64,000 bases of DNA from Pseudomonas moorei (GTDB lineage Bacteria > Pseudomonadota > Gammaproteobacteria > Pseudomonadales > Pseudomonadaceae). Shown here one piece after another: positions 18,104 to 28,008 of this stretch. The translations under genes were made by a program, and so were the position numbers. The notes under the pieces are model-generated. The model did not search any database. It was not told the DNA's origin and saw only the letters and a list, made by a program, of their open reading frames with translations. The number at the start of each line of letters is the position of its first letter. Positions within the stretch are counted from its first letter, which is position 1. Location of the stretch: NCBI RefSeq assembly GCF_008801475.1, contig NZ_VZPP01000006.1, forward strand, positions 248,001 to 312,000, read 5' to 3'.

Positions 18104-19339
18104 TCAGTGCGCCTTGTGCTCGAGCGGCGGGGCTTCTGCCCGCAACTTCTGCACGTCGTTTACCGCCAGGTCACCCGATTGCCCGCCCCAACCCTGACGC
18201 AGGTAGTTCAGCAGATCGGTGAGCTGCTCCTGACTGAGTTTCCGAGCAAATCCTGGCATTGGTTGCATGTGCTCGAACCCGGCAAATTTCTGTTCGCCAA
18301 TACCCTCGTCGATCACCCGCACCAGGTTGCGCGGATCTTCCAGGCGCAACGTGGTGTTGCCGCGCATGGCCACGGCGATGTGCGGCTTGCCTTCACCACC
18401 GACCGCATGGCAACCGGCACAGACGTTCAAATATTCCTGACGCCCGCGCTGGGCACTCGCGGTCAATTGCTCCACTGGCACATCGGTCAGCACTTGTGCA
18501 GCCGGTGGCTGATCGCCGAGCAGGAAAGTCGCCATGGCGGCCAGGTCCGCGTCGTTGAGGCCCTGGGTGCTGTTGTGGAACACCGGAAACATCTCGTTGA
18601 ACATCGTGCCCTGGGCGCTCATGCCGTGCTTGAGGAACGAGCTCAGGTCCTGATGATTCCAGCCGCGAGCCGCCAGGTCCGTGGCCAGCAGGCTCGGCGC
18701 CAGATAGCCATTAAGCAGACCGCCGGTCATGCGCTTGTCCTGTTGCATCGCACCTGGCAAGCCGCGTGGGGTATGGCATTCGCCGCAATGACCGAGCACG
18801 TCGACCATATACTGGCCACGCTTCCAGGCTTCGCTTTTGCCTTCAGCCGGCGCCAGTTTCACGTCTTTGCCGTAGAGCATGTTCCAGCCCATCAGGCCCA
18901 GGCGCACGTTGAACGGAAAGCTCAGACTGGTCACCGGCGCAGCACGCTCGATCGGCTCGACGGTCTTCAGGTACGCGTGAATCGCGTCCGAGTCTTCGCG
19001 CGGCATCAAGTGATACGAGGTGTACGGCATCGCCGGGTACAGGTTCGCGCCGTCGCGGCGCTTGCCTTCAGTCAACGCGGCGAAGAATTCGTCATCGCTG
19101 TACAGGCCGATACCGTGCTCTTTGCTCGGGGTAATGTTGGTGCCGTAGATCGTGCCGAACGGCGAGACGATCGGCAGACCGCCCGCGAACGGCGCGCCGC
19201 CTGGCGCGGTATGACAAGCCATGCAATCGGCGGCGCGGGCGAGGTACTCGCCGCGTTTAACCTGATCGTCGGCGTTAACCAAAAACACCGGCGCAGCCAG
19301 GCCAACCGCCAGCGCCAGGCGGGTAAGTAGTTGCTTCAT
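18104..19339 (-). CDS. Triheme c-type cytochrome subunit of the Mo-hydroxylase
   Basis: 411 residues. A signal peptide (MKQLLTRLALAVGLAAPVFL) is followed by three CXXCH heme sites: CMACH at 39-43, CGECH at 185-189 and CAGCH at 307-311, each in a cytochrome c domain. This architecture is found in periplasmic dehydrogenases that pass electrons to the respiratory chain. ATG at 19339 is 2 nt after the 2Fe-2S gene; the open frame upstream of it only shadows that gene. It would collect electrons from the iron-sulfur subunit. Confidence 0.92.
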   Translation of the reverse strand: MKQLLTRLALAVGLAAPVFLVNADDQVKRGEYLARAADCMACHTAPGGAPFAGGLPIVSPFGTIYGTNITPSKEHGIGLYSDDEFFAALTEGKRRDGANLYPAMPYTSYHLMPREDSDAIHAYLKTVEPIERAAPVTSLSFPFNVRLGLMGWNMLYGKDVKLAPAEGKSEAWKRGQYMVDVLGHCGECHTPRGLPGAMQQDKRMTGGLLNGYLAPSLLATDLAARGWNHQDLSSFLKHGMSAQGTMFNEMFPVFHNSTQGLNDADLAAMATFLLGDQPPAAQVLTDVPVEQLTASAQRGRQEYLNVCAGCHAVGGEGKPHIAVAMRGNTTLRLEDPRNLVRVIDEGIGEQKFAGFEHMQPMPGFARKLSQEQLTDLLNYLRQGWGGQSGDLAVNDVQKLRAEAPPLEHKAH

Positions 19340-19341
19340 GC

Positions 19342-19881
19342 TTAACCCTCCTTGACCAGGCCGAGATCGGTCAGCACGTTGCGCGTGGCGCTGTAGTAGC
19401 GCACGTAGCCGGTGCAGCGGCAGATGTGGTGGCCGAGGCTGTCCTCGATGACTTTTTCCAGCTGGCTTTTGACGATCGGCTGACGCTGCAGCTTTTCCAC
19501 CAGCACGGTCGCCGCGTTGACGAAGCCAGGCGCGCAATAGCTGCACTGGAAGGCGAATTCGTCGACGAAGCGTTGCTGGATCGGGTTCAGCTCGGTGACT
19601 TTGCCCTGTTCGTCGCGGGTCGCGTGGCCTTCGATGGTCCGCACTTTCTTGCCTTCGAAATAGTGCGCGCCAGTGATGCAGGTGCGCACTTCTTCGCTGG
19701 TGCCGTCGGGGTTGTCGACGATGACCACGCACGCATGGCAAATGCCCTGGCCGCAGCCCAGGCGCGAGCCGGTAAGGTTCTTGTATTCGTGCAGGTAGTC
19801 GATCATCGGCAGGTCATCAGGGATGTCCACCGGGCCGACGGATTGACCGTTGAGGGTCAGTTGAAGCGGACGGTTAGCCAT
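19342..19881 (-). CDS. 2Fe-2S subunit of the Mo-hydroxylase
   Basis: 179 residues. The plant-type ferredoxin cluster uses Cys43, 48, 51 and 68 (GCGQGICHAC...RTC). The second, CoxS-type cluster uses Cys113, 116, 154 and 156 (CSYC...CRC). No signal peptide is visible, so export would need hitchhiking with the Tat-tagged large subunit. ATG overlaps the large-subunit stop by 8 nt. Confidence 0.93.
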   Translation of the reverse strand: MANRPLQLTLNGQSVGPVDIPDDLPMIDYLHEYKNLTGSRLGCGQGICHACVVIVDNPDGTSEEVRTCITGAHYFEGKKVRTIEGHATRDEQGKVTELNPIQQRFVDEFAFQCSYCAPGFVNAATVLVEKLQRQPIVKSQLEKVIEDSLGHHICRCTGYVRYYSATRNVLTDLGLVKEG

Positions 19882-22705
19882 TGAGGGCCTCCTTGATGCG
19901 CGCAGAAGTGATAGGCAAGTCGCGTACGCGCTTGCCGATGGCGTGGGCCACGCCGTTGCCGATGGCACCGACCACCGGGATCATCACCACTTCGGCGATG
20001 CCCTTGGACGGGTCGCTCGGCGACAGAGGCGGCAGGATTTCCGCGGTCTGTTTCCACACCGCCACGTGTCGCGCCATCGGAAGGCGGTAACGGTTGAAGT
20101 TCCAGTCACCCTCCCCCGGCCCGCCTTCGTACAGTGGCATTTCTTCCATCAGCGCATGGCCGATGCCCATGGCGATGCCGCCTTCGATCTGGCCCTTGAC
20201 CAGCTCCGGCACCAGCACCCGGCCGCACTCGACCCATGAGTGGTGGTTGAGCACTTCGACTTCCGCCGACCCCTTGTTCACTTTCAACTCGACCAGCGTG
20301 GCCACGGGGCTGTAGTAAGTCACGGCCGCGTTGTTCAACTGGGTCGCCGGGTAGGCGATGTTCTGCCGATCCAGCAAATGGAAACCGGCGCTGGTCATTT
20401 GCGCCAGCTTCGCCTTCGGCGCACCGTCGCCGTATTTGACCGCCAGGCCGTCGAGCGGCAAGCGTTCACGCACGCCATCGATACTGAACTCGGCCTCGGC
20501 CCAACTCCAGCGGTTGAAACCGTGCACGGTGGCGGCCGTCACCAGACCACGTTCGTGGGCACGCTTGGCCAGCACTTCGAAAGGCAGGGGCTCCATACCG
20601 TTGGCAGTCAGTTTGCCGTCGACCCAATGGGCATCCTCGCGGCGTACCACGTATGGGTTGGCCTGGCCGCCATAAGGGCCCTGGCGCCAGATCTCCAGCG
20701 CCGCCGGCCACAAACCGTGGTTGAACAACACGCGCGCCGCTTCACGGGTGGCGTGGCTAAAGTAGTAGGCCGAGTTGGTCGCCGACGAGGCCGACGCAAT
20801 TTTGCCGACCCAGCGCGGGTTGCGCAGGAAGTTGTCCTGCTCGGCCTGGCTCATGATGTAAGGGTTGCCGCCGCTGATCAGCTGCATCTCTTTCCATTCG
20901 GTTTCGCCGGTCTTCACTTCGTGCGCCGGGTTGCCGAGGAAATCGGCCACGACCATCGCTTGCGAAGTCGACATGCCGGTACCGATCTCAATGCCGATGT
21001 GGCGCAGGGTGATGCGGCCTTCGGCAGTGAATTCGATGCTGGCCATCGGCGCTTCGGAACCGGTGCCGAAGTCTTTCTGGCAAATGGCGAACCCGATGCC
21101 ATACCAGTGATCCGGATCAGCCGCTTCGCGCTGCTTCTTGATCGCGTCGCGGTTTTTCCAGACTTCGTGAACCGCCGCTTTGTCGAGAATCTCGTGCAGG
21201 CGCAACGCCCCTGCCGGCACTGCACCCTGGGTGTTTTTCATGCCCGAGCGCAGGGCGTTTTTCTTGCGCAGGTCGATGGCATCGACGCCCAGGCGATCAG
21301 CAATCTCGTCGACCATCATCTCGGTCGACGCCATGCTCTGCAGGGTGCCATAGCCACGCATCGATCCGGCTTCAACGCCGCGGGAATGATAGGCCGTGAC
21401 CTGCAAATCGTTCTGCGGCATGTAGTAGATCGACTGTGCCGCCGTGGCCCCTACCGCCGCCACCGAGGCGCTGTAGTTGATCCGGCCGCCGCCGTCGACA
21501 CTCATGTCGGCGCGGAAAATCTTGAAGCTGTGATCGTTCTTGTCCACCGCCAGCTGATAACGAATGTCGAACGGGTGACGCTTGATACCGCTCTGGAACT
21601 GCTCGTAGCGGTCGTTGGCCAGACGCACCGGCACACCGGCGCCGTACAGCGCCGCCAAGGCTGCGTAGTAGACAAAAATGTTGTGATCTTTCGAGCCGTA
21701 GCCGACGGTGTAGCCCGGGTGCATGTTCAGGTTCGCCAGGCCGAAACGCGACGGCGCGATCATCTTCGCGGTCTCGGTTGCAGCTTCCAGCGGGCACTGG
21801 GTCGCCACCACGAAATGCAGGGTCTTGGTCGCAGGATCGTACCAACCGTTACCGTTGTCCGGCTCCATCGCCGCCGGTTCGATCGACGGGGTCTTGTAGC
21901 GCTCGTCGAACACCAGCCAGTTGTCCGGCGGCGTCTCGATCTGCTGCTTCATGCGCTCGGCGTAGAACAAGCCGCGCTCGGTCAGGTTGCCGTGCAGGTT
22001 CGGTTGCGAATTCCACACCGGACGGCGATTGCGCAGCATCGGGAACAGGATCGAATCCTTGAGGCTGGCGAACTCATCTTCGTCCGCCGAGGTCGCGCCA
22101 CCCACCCGCACATAGCGGAAGCTGCCATAGGGATCGCCTTCGTAGTACGGCACTTGGGCACCGTAACGAATCGCTTTGTCATTGAATTTGAGTTTGGCCT
22201 TGGCCTGGCGGAAGCGCTCGAAGTCATTCCAGATCAGGATCGCCACTGGATGACCAATGAACATTGGCACCTTGCCGGCCGGCAACAATGGGTCGGGGGC
22301 GTGCTCTTCCGGGAAGACGATGCCGTCCTTGACCAGATCCTCGGCGGTAACGATGCGATCGGGCTGCAGATCGGCGCCAAGCCACGACAGGTCGTAACCA
22401 TCATAAATGCGATCAGCCTTGACGGTTTTCAGCAGCATTGCGTGGCCTTGTTGCTGTGGCCACCCCGGCATGTCCTTTGAACGGATGTCGCGGGCAAAAA
22501 CCTTGCTGCCGCAGACCTTGGACAAGGCATCGTTACGGGCTCGCGCCTTACCGTTGTTGCCGAGCCACTGCTCGGACGGCACGGTCACGCTGTTTTCCAT
22601 CAAGGCGGCCAGCGCCTGACTGCTGAGCGGTGTAAGCGTCACGCTCACACCCGCTACCAGCCCGCCCTGAAGGAACGAACGCCGGGATATTTCACGGTTG
22701 GACAT
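19874..22705 (-). CDS. Molybdopterin-binding subunit, xanthine dehydrogenase / isoquinoline oxidoreductase family
   Basis: 943 residues. A Tat signal (SRRSFLQGG at 7-15, then GLVAGVSVTL) predicts a periplasmic enzyme. The body is the aldehyde oxidase/xanthine dehydrogenase fold; conserved pieces are GYGTLQSMASTEMMVDEIAD and the C-terminal PSKGIAEVVMIPVVGAIGNG with probable catalytic Glu905. With the 2Fe-2S and triheme cytochrome subunits it would hydroxylate an aldehyde or N-heterocycle using water. The substrate cannot be read. It is first in a four-gene operon (Mo, FeS, cyt c, XdhC). Confidence 0.9.
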   Translation of the reverse strand: MSNREISRRSFLQGGLVAGVSVTLTPLSSQALAALMENSVTVPSEQWLGNNGKARARNDALSKVCGSKVFARDIRSKDMPGWPQQQGHAMLLKTVKADRIYDGYDLSWLGADLQPDRIVTAEDLVKDGIVFPEEHAPDPLLPAGKVPMFIGHPVAILIWNDFERFRQAKAKLKFNDKAIRYGAQVPYYEGDPYGSFRYVRVGGATSADEDEFASLKDSILFPMLRNRRPVWNSQPNLHGNLTERGLFYAERMKQQIETPPDNWLVFDERYKTPSIEPAAMEPDNGNGWYDPATKTLHFVVATQCPLEAATETAKMIAPSRFGLANLNMHPGYTVGYGSKDHNIFVYYAALAALYGAGVPVRLANDRYEQFQSGIKRHPFDIRYQLAVDKNDHSFKIFRADMSVDGGGRINYSASVAAVGATAAQSIYYMPQNDLQVTAYHSRGVEAGSMRGYGTLQSMASTEMMVDEIADRLGVDAIDLRKKNALRSGMKNTQGAVPAGALRLHEILDKAAVHEVWKNRDAIKKQREAADPDHWYGIGFAICQKDFGTGSEAPMASIEFTAEGRITLRHIGIEIGTGMSTSQAMVVADFLGNPAHEVKTGETEWKEMQLISGGNPYIMSQAEQDNFLRNPRWVGKIASASSATNSAYYFSHATREAARVLFNHGLWPAALEIWRQGPYGGQANPYVVRREDAHWVDGKLTANGMEPLPFEVLAKRAHERGLVTAATVHGFNRWSWAEAEFSIDGVRERLPLDGLAVKYGDGAPKAKLAQMTSAGFHLLDRQNIAYPATQLNNAAVTYYSPVATLVELKVNKGSAEVEVLNHHSWVECGRVLVPELVKGQIEGGIAMGIGHALMEEMPLYEGGPGEGDWNFNRYRLPMARHVAVWKQTAEILPPLSPSDPSKGIAEVVMIPVVGAIGNGVAHAIGKRVRDLPITSARIKEALNG

Positions 22706-22952
22706 GGATCATCCTCTGGGCGGTTATGGGGTCCGCCCTTCTGATTATGTACTGGAAATCTCGAGTCTTGCAGAAGCCCCTCTTTGACGTTGCAAAGGGC
22801 TGTAGTGACAGTGCAAAGCTGACCGAAAGGTTAAGTTTATAGGCTTATGCGCTCACAGCAAATAACCAGACACAAAAAAACTGACCAAAGAATCAAAAAA
22901 CTGCGACTTTGCACCGCAGGGAACGACTGGACAAACAGACATCCGCCCTGCC

Positions 22953-23040
22953 TGCAGGAGCAAGCTTGCTCGCGAAAGATCCCTTCCAGCCGATCTAAAT
23001 TTTGAATGTGGCGACGCCTTCGCGAGCAAGCTCGCACACA
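22953..23040. repeat. REP pair (REPIN-like)
   Basis: Two copies of a REP core in opposite orientation, gcaggagcaagcttgctcgcgaa and ttcgcgagcaagctcgcaca, with a short spacer. It has the layout of P. fluorescens REP doublets that fold into a long hairpin. Confidence 0.8.
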
Positions 23041-23105
23041 GGGATTTGTGCCGGATAAAGGGTTGCAGCCAGGAGGGAAACAGGAGAAAGGTCAAATTTC
23101 AGACA

Positions 23106-23137
23106 CAAAAAACCCCGGTCTTTCGACCAGGGTCTTT
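23106..23137 (-). terminator. Terminator of the tRNA-Asp/tRNA-Val cluster
   Basis: Minus strand ACCCTGGTC-gaaa-GACCGGGGT followed by T6. Confidence 0.82.
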
Positions 23138-23209
23138 GCTATCGACTCGAAGTAGCGCAATTGGCTTTCTTCGTAGCTCCAAGGCGTTCAGTGGGCCTCG
23201 GAGCAGATA

Positions 23210-23286
23210 TGGCGCAGCGGACGGGACTCGAACCCGCGACCCCCGGCGTGACAGGCCGGTATTCTAACCGACTGAACTACCGCTGC
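23210..23286 (-). tRNA. tRNA-Asp(GTC), copy 1
   Basis: 77 nt with encoded CCA; acceptor GCAGCGG/CCGCTGC, anticodon loop CTGTCAC (GTC). Sequence identical to copy 2. Confidence 0.97.
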
Positions 23287-23378
23287 GTATCGCTGTGGAC
23301 TTGCGTCCAGTTAACTCGTCTTATTGAAAACTCAGTAGCTTTTCAATCTCGAACCAGATGAATCTGACTCGGAAAATA

Positions 23379-23455
23379 TGGCGCAGCGGACGGGACTCGA
23401 ACCCGCGACCCCCGGCGTGACAGGCCGGTATTCTAACCGACTGAACTACCGCTGC
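23379..23455 (-). tRNA. tRNA-Asp(GTC), copy 2
   Basis: Identical to the copy at 23210 over the whole 77 nt; the 92-nt spacer between them holds no further gene. Confidence 0.97.
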
Positions 23456-23508
23456 GCGTCGGTGGAGGCATTTCAGCTTCCATCTTGCTTTCGCAAGACT
23501 CTCGAGAG

Positions 23509-23584
23509 TGGTGGGTGATGACGGGATCGAACCGCCGACATTCTGCTTGTAAGGCAGACGCTCTCCCAGCTGAGCTAATCACCC
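23509..23584 (-). tRNA. tRNA-Val(TAC)
   Basis: 76 nt with CCA; acceptor GGGTGAT/ATCACCC, anticodon loop CTTACAA (TAC). First gene of the tRNA-Val/Asp/Asp transcript. Confidence 0.97.
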
Positions 23585-23742
23585 GTTTGCATCTCCGAGG
23601 CCGCGAAATTTACGCAGGTAGCGAACCTAAGTCAATAGCAGGATTGAAGTTTTTCTGAAAAAGACAAAATCATGTCATTTCCGGCGGTGCTCGCCACGAG
23701 CGCCGGCAACCTCAAACCGCGACCGAGCGGCCCTTGCTGGAG

Positions 23743-24516
23743 TTACTCGCGGTAAATCATCTTCTTGGTCATGCCGCCGTCGACTACAAACTCCTGGCCC
23801 GTCACGAAACCGGCGTTCTTCGACAGCAGCCACGCGACCATCGCCGCCACGTCCTCGACCGTCCCTACCCTGCCTGCCGGATGTTGCGCGTGATCGGCAT
23901 CGGTCAGCGGCTCGGCGCGGCGCACCGAGGGGTCTCGCGTATCGATCCAGCCGGGACTGACCGCATTAACGCGAATCTCAGGGCCAAGGCTGATCGCCAA
24001 CGCGTGAGTCAAGGCCAGCAAACCGCCCTTGCTCGCCGCATACGCCTCGGTATCGGGTTCCGATTGCCCGGCGCGGGTCGAGGCCAGATTGACGATCGCT
24101 CCGCTGTGAGCTCGCAAGTAGGGCGCACAGTGCTTGGCCAACAACATCGGCCCACTGAGATTCACCGCCAACACCCGATTCCAGTAAGCCAGGTCGAGGC
24201 TCTCCAGCGTGATGTTGTGCGGATCGGCTACCGCCGCATTGCACACCAGTGCATCCAGACGCCCAAACTGCCCCAGCACCTCGGCGACGCCCAGCGCCAC
24301 CTGCCCTTCGTTCGACACGTCCATGGCGATGAACCAGGCGTTTTCACCAAGGACCTTCGCCACTTTAGAACCGCGCACCCGATCCAGGTCCGTCAACACG
24401 ACTTGCCAGCCCTCGCTGATCAGCCAGGCGGCTATACCCAGACCAATGCCCCGCGCAGCACCGGTCACCAGTGCAACGCGGCCATTGGAACCCCCTGGCG
24501 TGGCCAATTCGATCAC
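23743..24516 (-). CDS. Short-chain dehydrogenase/reductase (SDR)
   Basis: 257 residues, classical SDR. Cofactor motif [18 protein letters not shown] for the NNAG position; catalytic Ser (NLASTRAG), then Tyr and Lys (AYAASKG). The C-terminus [14 protein letters not shown] is typical. Asp in LTDLDR after strand 2 suggests NAD(H) preference. It overlaps the metZ stop by 4 nt, so they are co-translated; the substrate and its link to sulfur metabolism are unknown. Confidence 0.9.
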   Translation of the reverse strand: MIELATPGGSNGRVALVTGAARGIGLGIAAWLISEGWQVVLTDLDRVRGSKVAKVLGENAWFIAMDVSNEGQVALGVAEVLGQFGRLDALVCNAAVADPHNITLESLDLAYWNRVLAVNLSGPMLLAKHCAPYLRAHSGAIVNLASTRAGQSEPDTEAYAASKGGLLALTHALAISLGPEIRVNAVSPGWIDTRDPSVRRAEPLTDADHAQHPAGRVGTVEDVAAMVAWLLSKNAGFVTGQEFVVDGGMTKKMIYRE

Positions 24517-25724
24517 AAGGCAGCCAACCCGCGCGCCAGGTCGGCTTGCAGGTCGGCCACGTCTTCCAGACCAACCGCGATACGGATCAGGCTGTCACGA
24601 ATGCCCGCAGCTTCACGCTCTTGCGGCGCCAGACGCCCATGAGAGGTGGTGCTCGGGTGGGTGATGGTGGTTTTGCTGTCGCCCAGGTTGGCGGTGATCG
24701 AAATCAGACGGGTCGCGTCGATAAAGCGCCAGGCGCCCTCTTTGCCACCCTTGACCTCGAAACTCACCACCGCACCAAAGCCCTTCTGCTGACGCTGGGC
24801 CAGCTCGTGCTGCGGATGGCTCTTGAGTCCGGCGTAATGGACCTTTTCGATGCCGTCCTGCTGCTCCAGCCACTCCGCCAGTTGCTGGGCGTTGGCGCAA
24901 TGTGCCTTCATCCGCAGATTCAGGGTTTCCAGACCCTTGAGGAAGATCCAGGCATTGAACGGGCTGAGGGTCGGCCCGGCGGTACGCAGGAAACCGACCA
25001 CTTCTTTCATCTGCTCGCTGCGACCGGCCACGACCCCCCCCATGCAACGACCCTGGCCGTCGATGAACTTGGTCGCCGAGTGCACAACGACGTCGGCACC
25101 CATTTTCAGCGGCTGTTGCAAAGCCGGGGTGCAGAAACAGTTGTCCACCACCAGCATCGCGCCTTTGGCGTGAGCGATTTTCGCCAGTTCGGCAATGTCC
25201 ACCAGCTCGGCCAATGGGTTGGACGGCGACTCGACGAACAGCAATTTGGTATTGGCCTTGATCGCCGCATCCCAGCCGGACAAATCCGCCAGGGGCACGT
25301 AATCGACTTCGACGCCGAAACGCTTGAAGTACTTCTCGAACAGGCTGATGGTCGAGCCGAACACGCTACGCGATACCAACACGTGATCGCCAGCGCTGCA
25401 CAGGCTCATCACTACCGCCATGATCGCGGCCATGCCGGTTGCGGTGGCCACGGCCTGCTCGGCGCCTTCCAGCGCGGCAATGCGCTCTTCAAAAGCGCGC
25501 ACGGTCGGGTTGGTGTAGCGCGAGTAAACGTTGCCCGGCACTTCCCCGGCAAAACGCGCGGCCGCGTCAGCGGCGGTACGGAATACGTAGCTGGACGTGA
25601 AGAACATCGGATCACCGTGTTCGCCTTCCGGCGTACGGTGCTGACCGGCACGTACGGCCAGGGTGTCGAACGCTACGCCTTCGAGGTCGCTGTCCAGTCG
25701 ACCGGCATCCCAATCCTGACTCAT
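24513..25724 (-). CDS. metZ: O-succinylhomoserine sulfhydrylase MetZ
   Basis: 403 residues, Cys/Met metabolism PLP family. The PLP lysine is Lys219 ([12 protein letters not shown]); [20 protein letters not shown] and [18 protein letters not shown] are family landmarks. It makes homocysteine directly from O-succinylhomoserine and sulfide, the main Pseudomonas route to methionine. The ATG at 25724 gives the usual N-terminus; the longer frame crosses the purF terminator. Confidence 0.95.
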   Translation of the reverse strand: MSQDWDAGRLDSDLEGVAFDTLAVRAGQHRTPEGEHGDPMFFTSSYVFRTAADAAARFAGEVPGNVYSRYTNPTVRAFEERIAALEGAEQAVATATGMAAIMAVVMSLCSAGDHVLVSRSVFGSTISLFEKYFKRFGVEVDYVPLADLSGWDAAIKANTKLLFVESPSNPLAELVDIAELAKIAHAKGAMLVVDNCFCTPALQQPLKMGADVVVHSATKFIDGQGRCMGGVVAGRSEQMKEVVGFLRTAGPTLSPFNAWIFLKGLETLNLRMKAHCANAQQLAEWLEQQDGIEKVHYAGLKSHPQHELAQRQQKGFGAVVSFEVKGGKEGAWRFIDATRLISITANLGDSKTTITHPSTTSHGRLAPQEREAAGIRDSLIRIAVGLEDVADLQADLARGLAAL

Positions 25725-25771
25725 GCTGTCACTCCTTGCCCTGCTCTTGAAATAAAAGGTCTTTGGTAGAT

Positions 25772-25796
25772 ACAAAACCGGCCCCTAGGGGCCGGT
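25772..25796 (-). terminator. Terminator downstream of purF
   Basis: Perfect palindrome ACCGGCCCCTAGGGGCCGGT followed by TTTTG on the minus strand. It lies between purF and metZ, so metZ is expected to need readthrough or its own promoter. Confidence 0.8.
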
Positions 25797-25802
25797 AATT
25801 AC

Positions 25803-27308
25803 TCAGTTGTTGTACAGATCGATGATCGCACTGACCGCCTGGGTCTTGACCTTGGAGGCATCGTTACGTGCCTGCTCGATCTTGTTCAGGTAGGCCTCGT
25901 CGACGTCGCCGGTCACGTACTGGCCGTCGAACACGGCACAATCGAACTTCTCGATCTTGATCTTGCCGCCACCGACCGCTTCGATCAAGTCAGGCAGATC
26001 CTGATAGATCAGCCAGTCGGCGCCGATCAGGTCAGCCACGTCCTGGGTCGAACGGTTGTGGGCGATCAACTCATGGGCGCTCGGCATGTCGATGCCGTAG
26101 ACGTTAGGGAAACGCACGGCTGGCGCTGCAGAGCAGAAGTAGACGTTCTTGGCGCCCGCTTCGCGCGCCATCTGGATGATCTGCTTGCAAGTGGTGCCGC
26201 GCACAATGGAGTCGTCCACCAGCATCACGTTCTTGCCGCGGAATTCCAGCTCGATGGCGTTGAGCTTCTGGCGTACGGATTTTTTCCGCGCGGCCTGGCC
26301 CGGCATGATGAAGGTGCGGCCGATGTAGCGGTTCTTCACGAAGCCTTCGCGGAACTTCACGCCCAGGTGGTTCGCCAGCTCCAGGGCCGCAGTGCGGCTG
26401 GTGTCCGGGATCGGGATGACCACGTCGATGTCGTGCTCGGGACGCTCGCGCAGGATCTTCTCGGCGAGCTTCTCGCCCATGCGCAGACGGGCTTTGTAGA
26501 CCGACACGCCATCAATGATCGAGTCCGGACGCGCCAGGTAGACGTGTTCGAAGATGCACGGGGTCAGGGACGGGTTAGTCGCGCACTGACGGGTGTGCAG
26601 CTTGCCGTCTTCAGTGATGTAGACCGCTTCGCCCGGTGCCAGGTCGCGAATCAGGGTGAAGCCGAGCACGTCCAGGGAAACGCTTTCGGAGGCGATCATG
26701 TATTCGACGCCTTCATCGGTGTGACGCTGGCCGAACACGATCGGACGAATGCCGTGCGGATCACGGAAACCAACGATGCCGTAGCCGGTCACCATCGCCA
26801 CCACCGCATAACCACCGACGCAACGGTTGTGCACGTCGGTGACGGCAGCAAACACGTCTTCTTCGGTTGGCTGCAACTTGCCACGCTGGGCCAGTTCGTG
26901 CGCAAACACGTTGAGCAGCACTTCCGAGTCGGAGCTGGTGTTGACGTGGCGCAGATCAGATTCGTAGATCTCCTTGGCCAGCTGTTCAACGTTGGTCAGG
27001 TTACCGTTGTGCGCCAGGGTGATGCCGTAAGGCGAGTTGACGTAAAACGGTTGAGCTTCGGCCGACGTCGAGCTGCCCGCGGTCGGGTAGCGCACATGGC
27101 CAATACCCATATGACCGACCAGACGCTGCATGTGACGCTGATGAAACACGTCACGCACCAGGCCGTTGTCCTTGCGCAGGAATAACCGGCCATCATGGCT
27201 GGTCACGATACCGGCAGCGTCCTGGCCGCGGTGCTGGAGGACGGTTAGCGCGTCATACAGCGCCTGATTGACGTTCGACTTACCGACGATACCGACGATG
27301 CCACACAT
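25803..27308 (-). CDS. purF: Amidophosphoribosyltransferase PurF
   Basis: 501 residues. The first committed step of purine synthesis: PRPP + Gln to phosphoribosylamine. The start is set at MCGIVGIVG so that Cys2 becomes the N-terminal glutaminase nucleophile; the frame extends three codons further. The C-terminal PRTase motif is [17 protein letters not shown]. It is last in the truA-to-purF gene run, 41 nt after cvpA. Confidence 0.97.
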   Translation of the reverse strand: MCGIVGIVGKSNVNQALYDALTVLQHRGQDAAGIVTSHDGRLFLRKDNGLVRDVFHQRHMQRLVGHMGIGHVRYPTAGSSTSAEAQPFYVNSPYGITLAHNGNLTNVEQLAKEIYESDLRHVNTSSDSEVLLNVFAHELAQRGKLQPTEEDVFAAVTDVHNRCVGGYAVVAMVTGYGIVGFRDPHGIRPIVFGQRHTDEGVEYMIASESVSLDVLGFTLIRDLAPGEAVYITEDGKLHTRQCATNPSLTPCIFEHVYLARPDSIIDGVSVYKARLRMGEKLAEKILRERPEHDIDVVIPIPDTSRTAALELANHLGVKFREGFVKNRYIGRTFIMPGQAARKKSVRQKLNAIELEFRGKNVMLVDDSIVRGTTCKQIIQMAREAGAKNVYFCSAAPAVRFPNVYGIDMPSAHELIAHNRSTQDVADLIGADWLIYQDLPDLIEAVGGGKIKIEKFDCAVFDGQYVTGDVDEAYLNKIEQARNDASKVKTQAVSAIIDLYNN

Positions 27309-27349
27309 GCGACGCAACCCCTACTTAATGGATCTGAACTGAACACAAC

Positions 27350-27910
27350 TCACTGAGGCGTTTTCGCCGTCGGCAAGAGGTGCTCCTTGAACGGTATTTC
27401 AGCGGGTACGCTGATACCGCTGGCAAGCCACTGACTGCTCCACCCGAGAATCAGGTTTTTGGACCAGTCTGCGACCAATAAAAACCTTGGTACGAGTTGG
27501 GATTCTTTCCACCACCCGTCCTGCTGTACCGGCCCCAGGCTCAACAGCCCGACCGCCACGACCACCAGCAACACGCCACGCGCGGCGCCGAAGGCCATGC
27601 CGAGGAATCGATCGGTCCCGGAAAGCCCGGTGACGCGTACCAACTCGCCGATAAGATAATTGATCATTGCGCCTACGATTAAAGTGGCGACAAACATGAT
27701 GGCACAACCCGTGATCACACGAGCCGATGGCGTTTCGATGTATCCGGCGAGGTACTCGGACAATGAGCCACCGAACATCCAGGCAACGACTCCTGCGATG
27801 ATCCAGGTCACCAGCGACAGCGCTTCTTTGACGAAGCCGCGGCTCAGACTGATCAATGCGGAGATGGCGATGATTGCAACGATCGCCCAGTCAACCCAGG
27901 TAAATGGCAC
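27350..27910 (-). CDS. cvpA: Colicin V production protein CvpA
   Basis: 186 residues with four membrane helices (VDWAIVAIIAISALISLSRG; VTWIIAGVVAWMFGG; IMFVATLIVGAMINYL; ARGVLLVVVAVGLLSL). The family is an inner-membrane protein needed for colicin V export and for envelope or purine-linked phenotypes; the mechanism is unsettled. Conserved position before purF. Confidence 0.93.
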   Translation of the reverse strand: MPFTWVDWAIVAIIAISALISLSRGFVKEALSLVTWIIAGVVAWMFGGSLSEYLAGYIETPSARVITGCAIMFVATLIVGAMINYLIGELVRVTGLSGTDRFLGMAFGAARGVLLVVVAVGLLSLGPVQQDGWWKESQLVPRFLLVADWSKNLILGWSSQWLASGISVPAEIPFKEHLLPTAKTPQ

Positions 27911-28008
27911 AGTGCAGCCTACAGACGGATAAGGCGGCGCATTTTAGCAGAGCCCATGCTTATCGGTAAGCTGCGATTGTCAGTGCATTTCAAATCGGGG
28001 CGATAGAT

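Larger units (their letters stand above)
22706..23209. other. Intergenic region upstream of the Mo-hydroxylase operon
   Basis: It holds the operon leader (22706-22950, no motif that I can name), a REP pair (22953-23040) and the tRNA-Asp terminator (23106-23137). No supported gene. Confidence 0.6.

Noticed and set aside
20240..22480. 746-codon open frame antisense to the Mo-hydroxylase subunit
   Set aside because: It is the mirror of a GC-rich gene with complete domains on the other strand; the protein is His/Arg/Gln-rich without any motif.
23210..23584. Integration site of a mobile element at the tRNA cluster
   Set aside because: No integrase, no tRNA 3'-end direct repeat and no foreign base composition next to the tRNAs.
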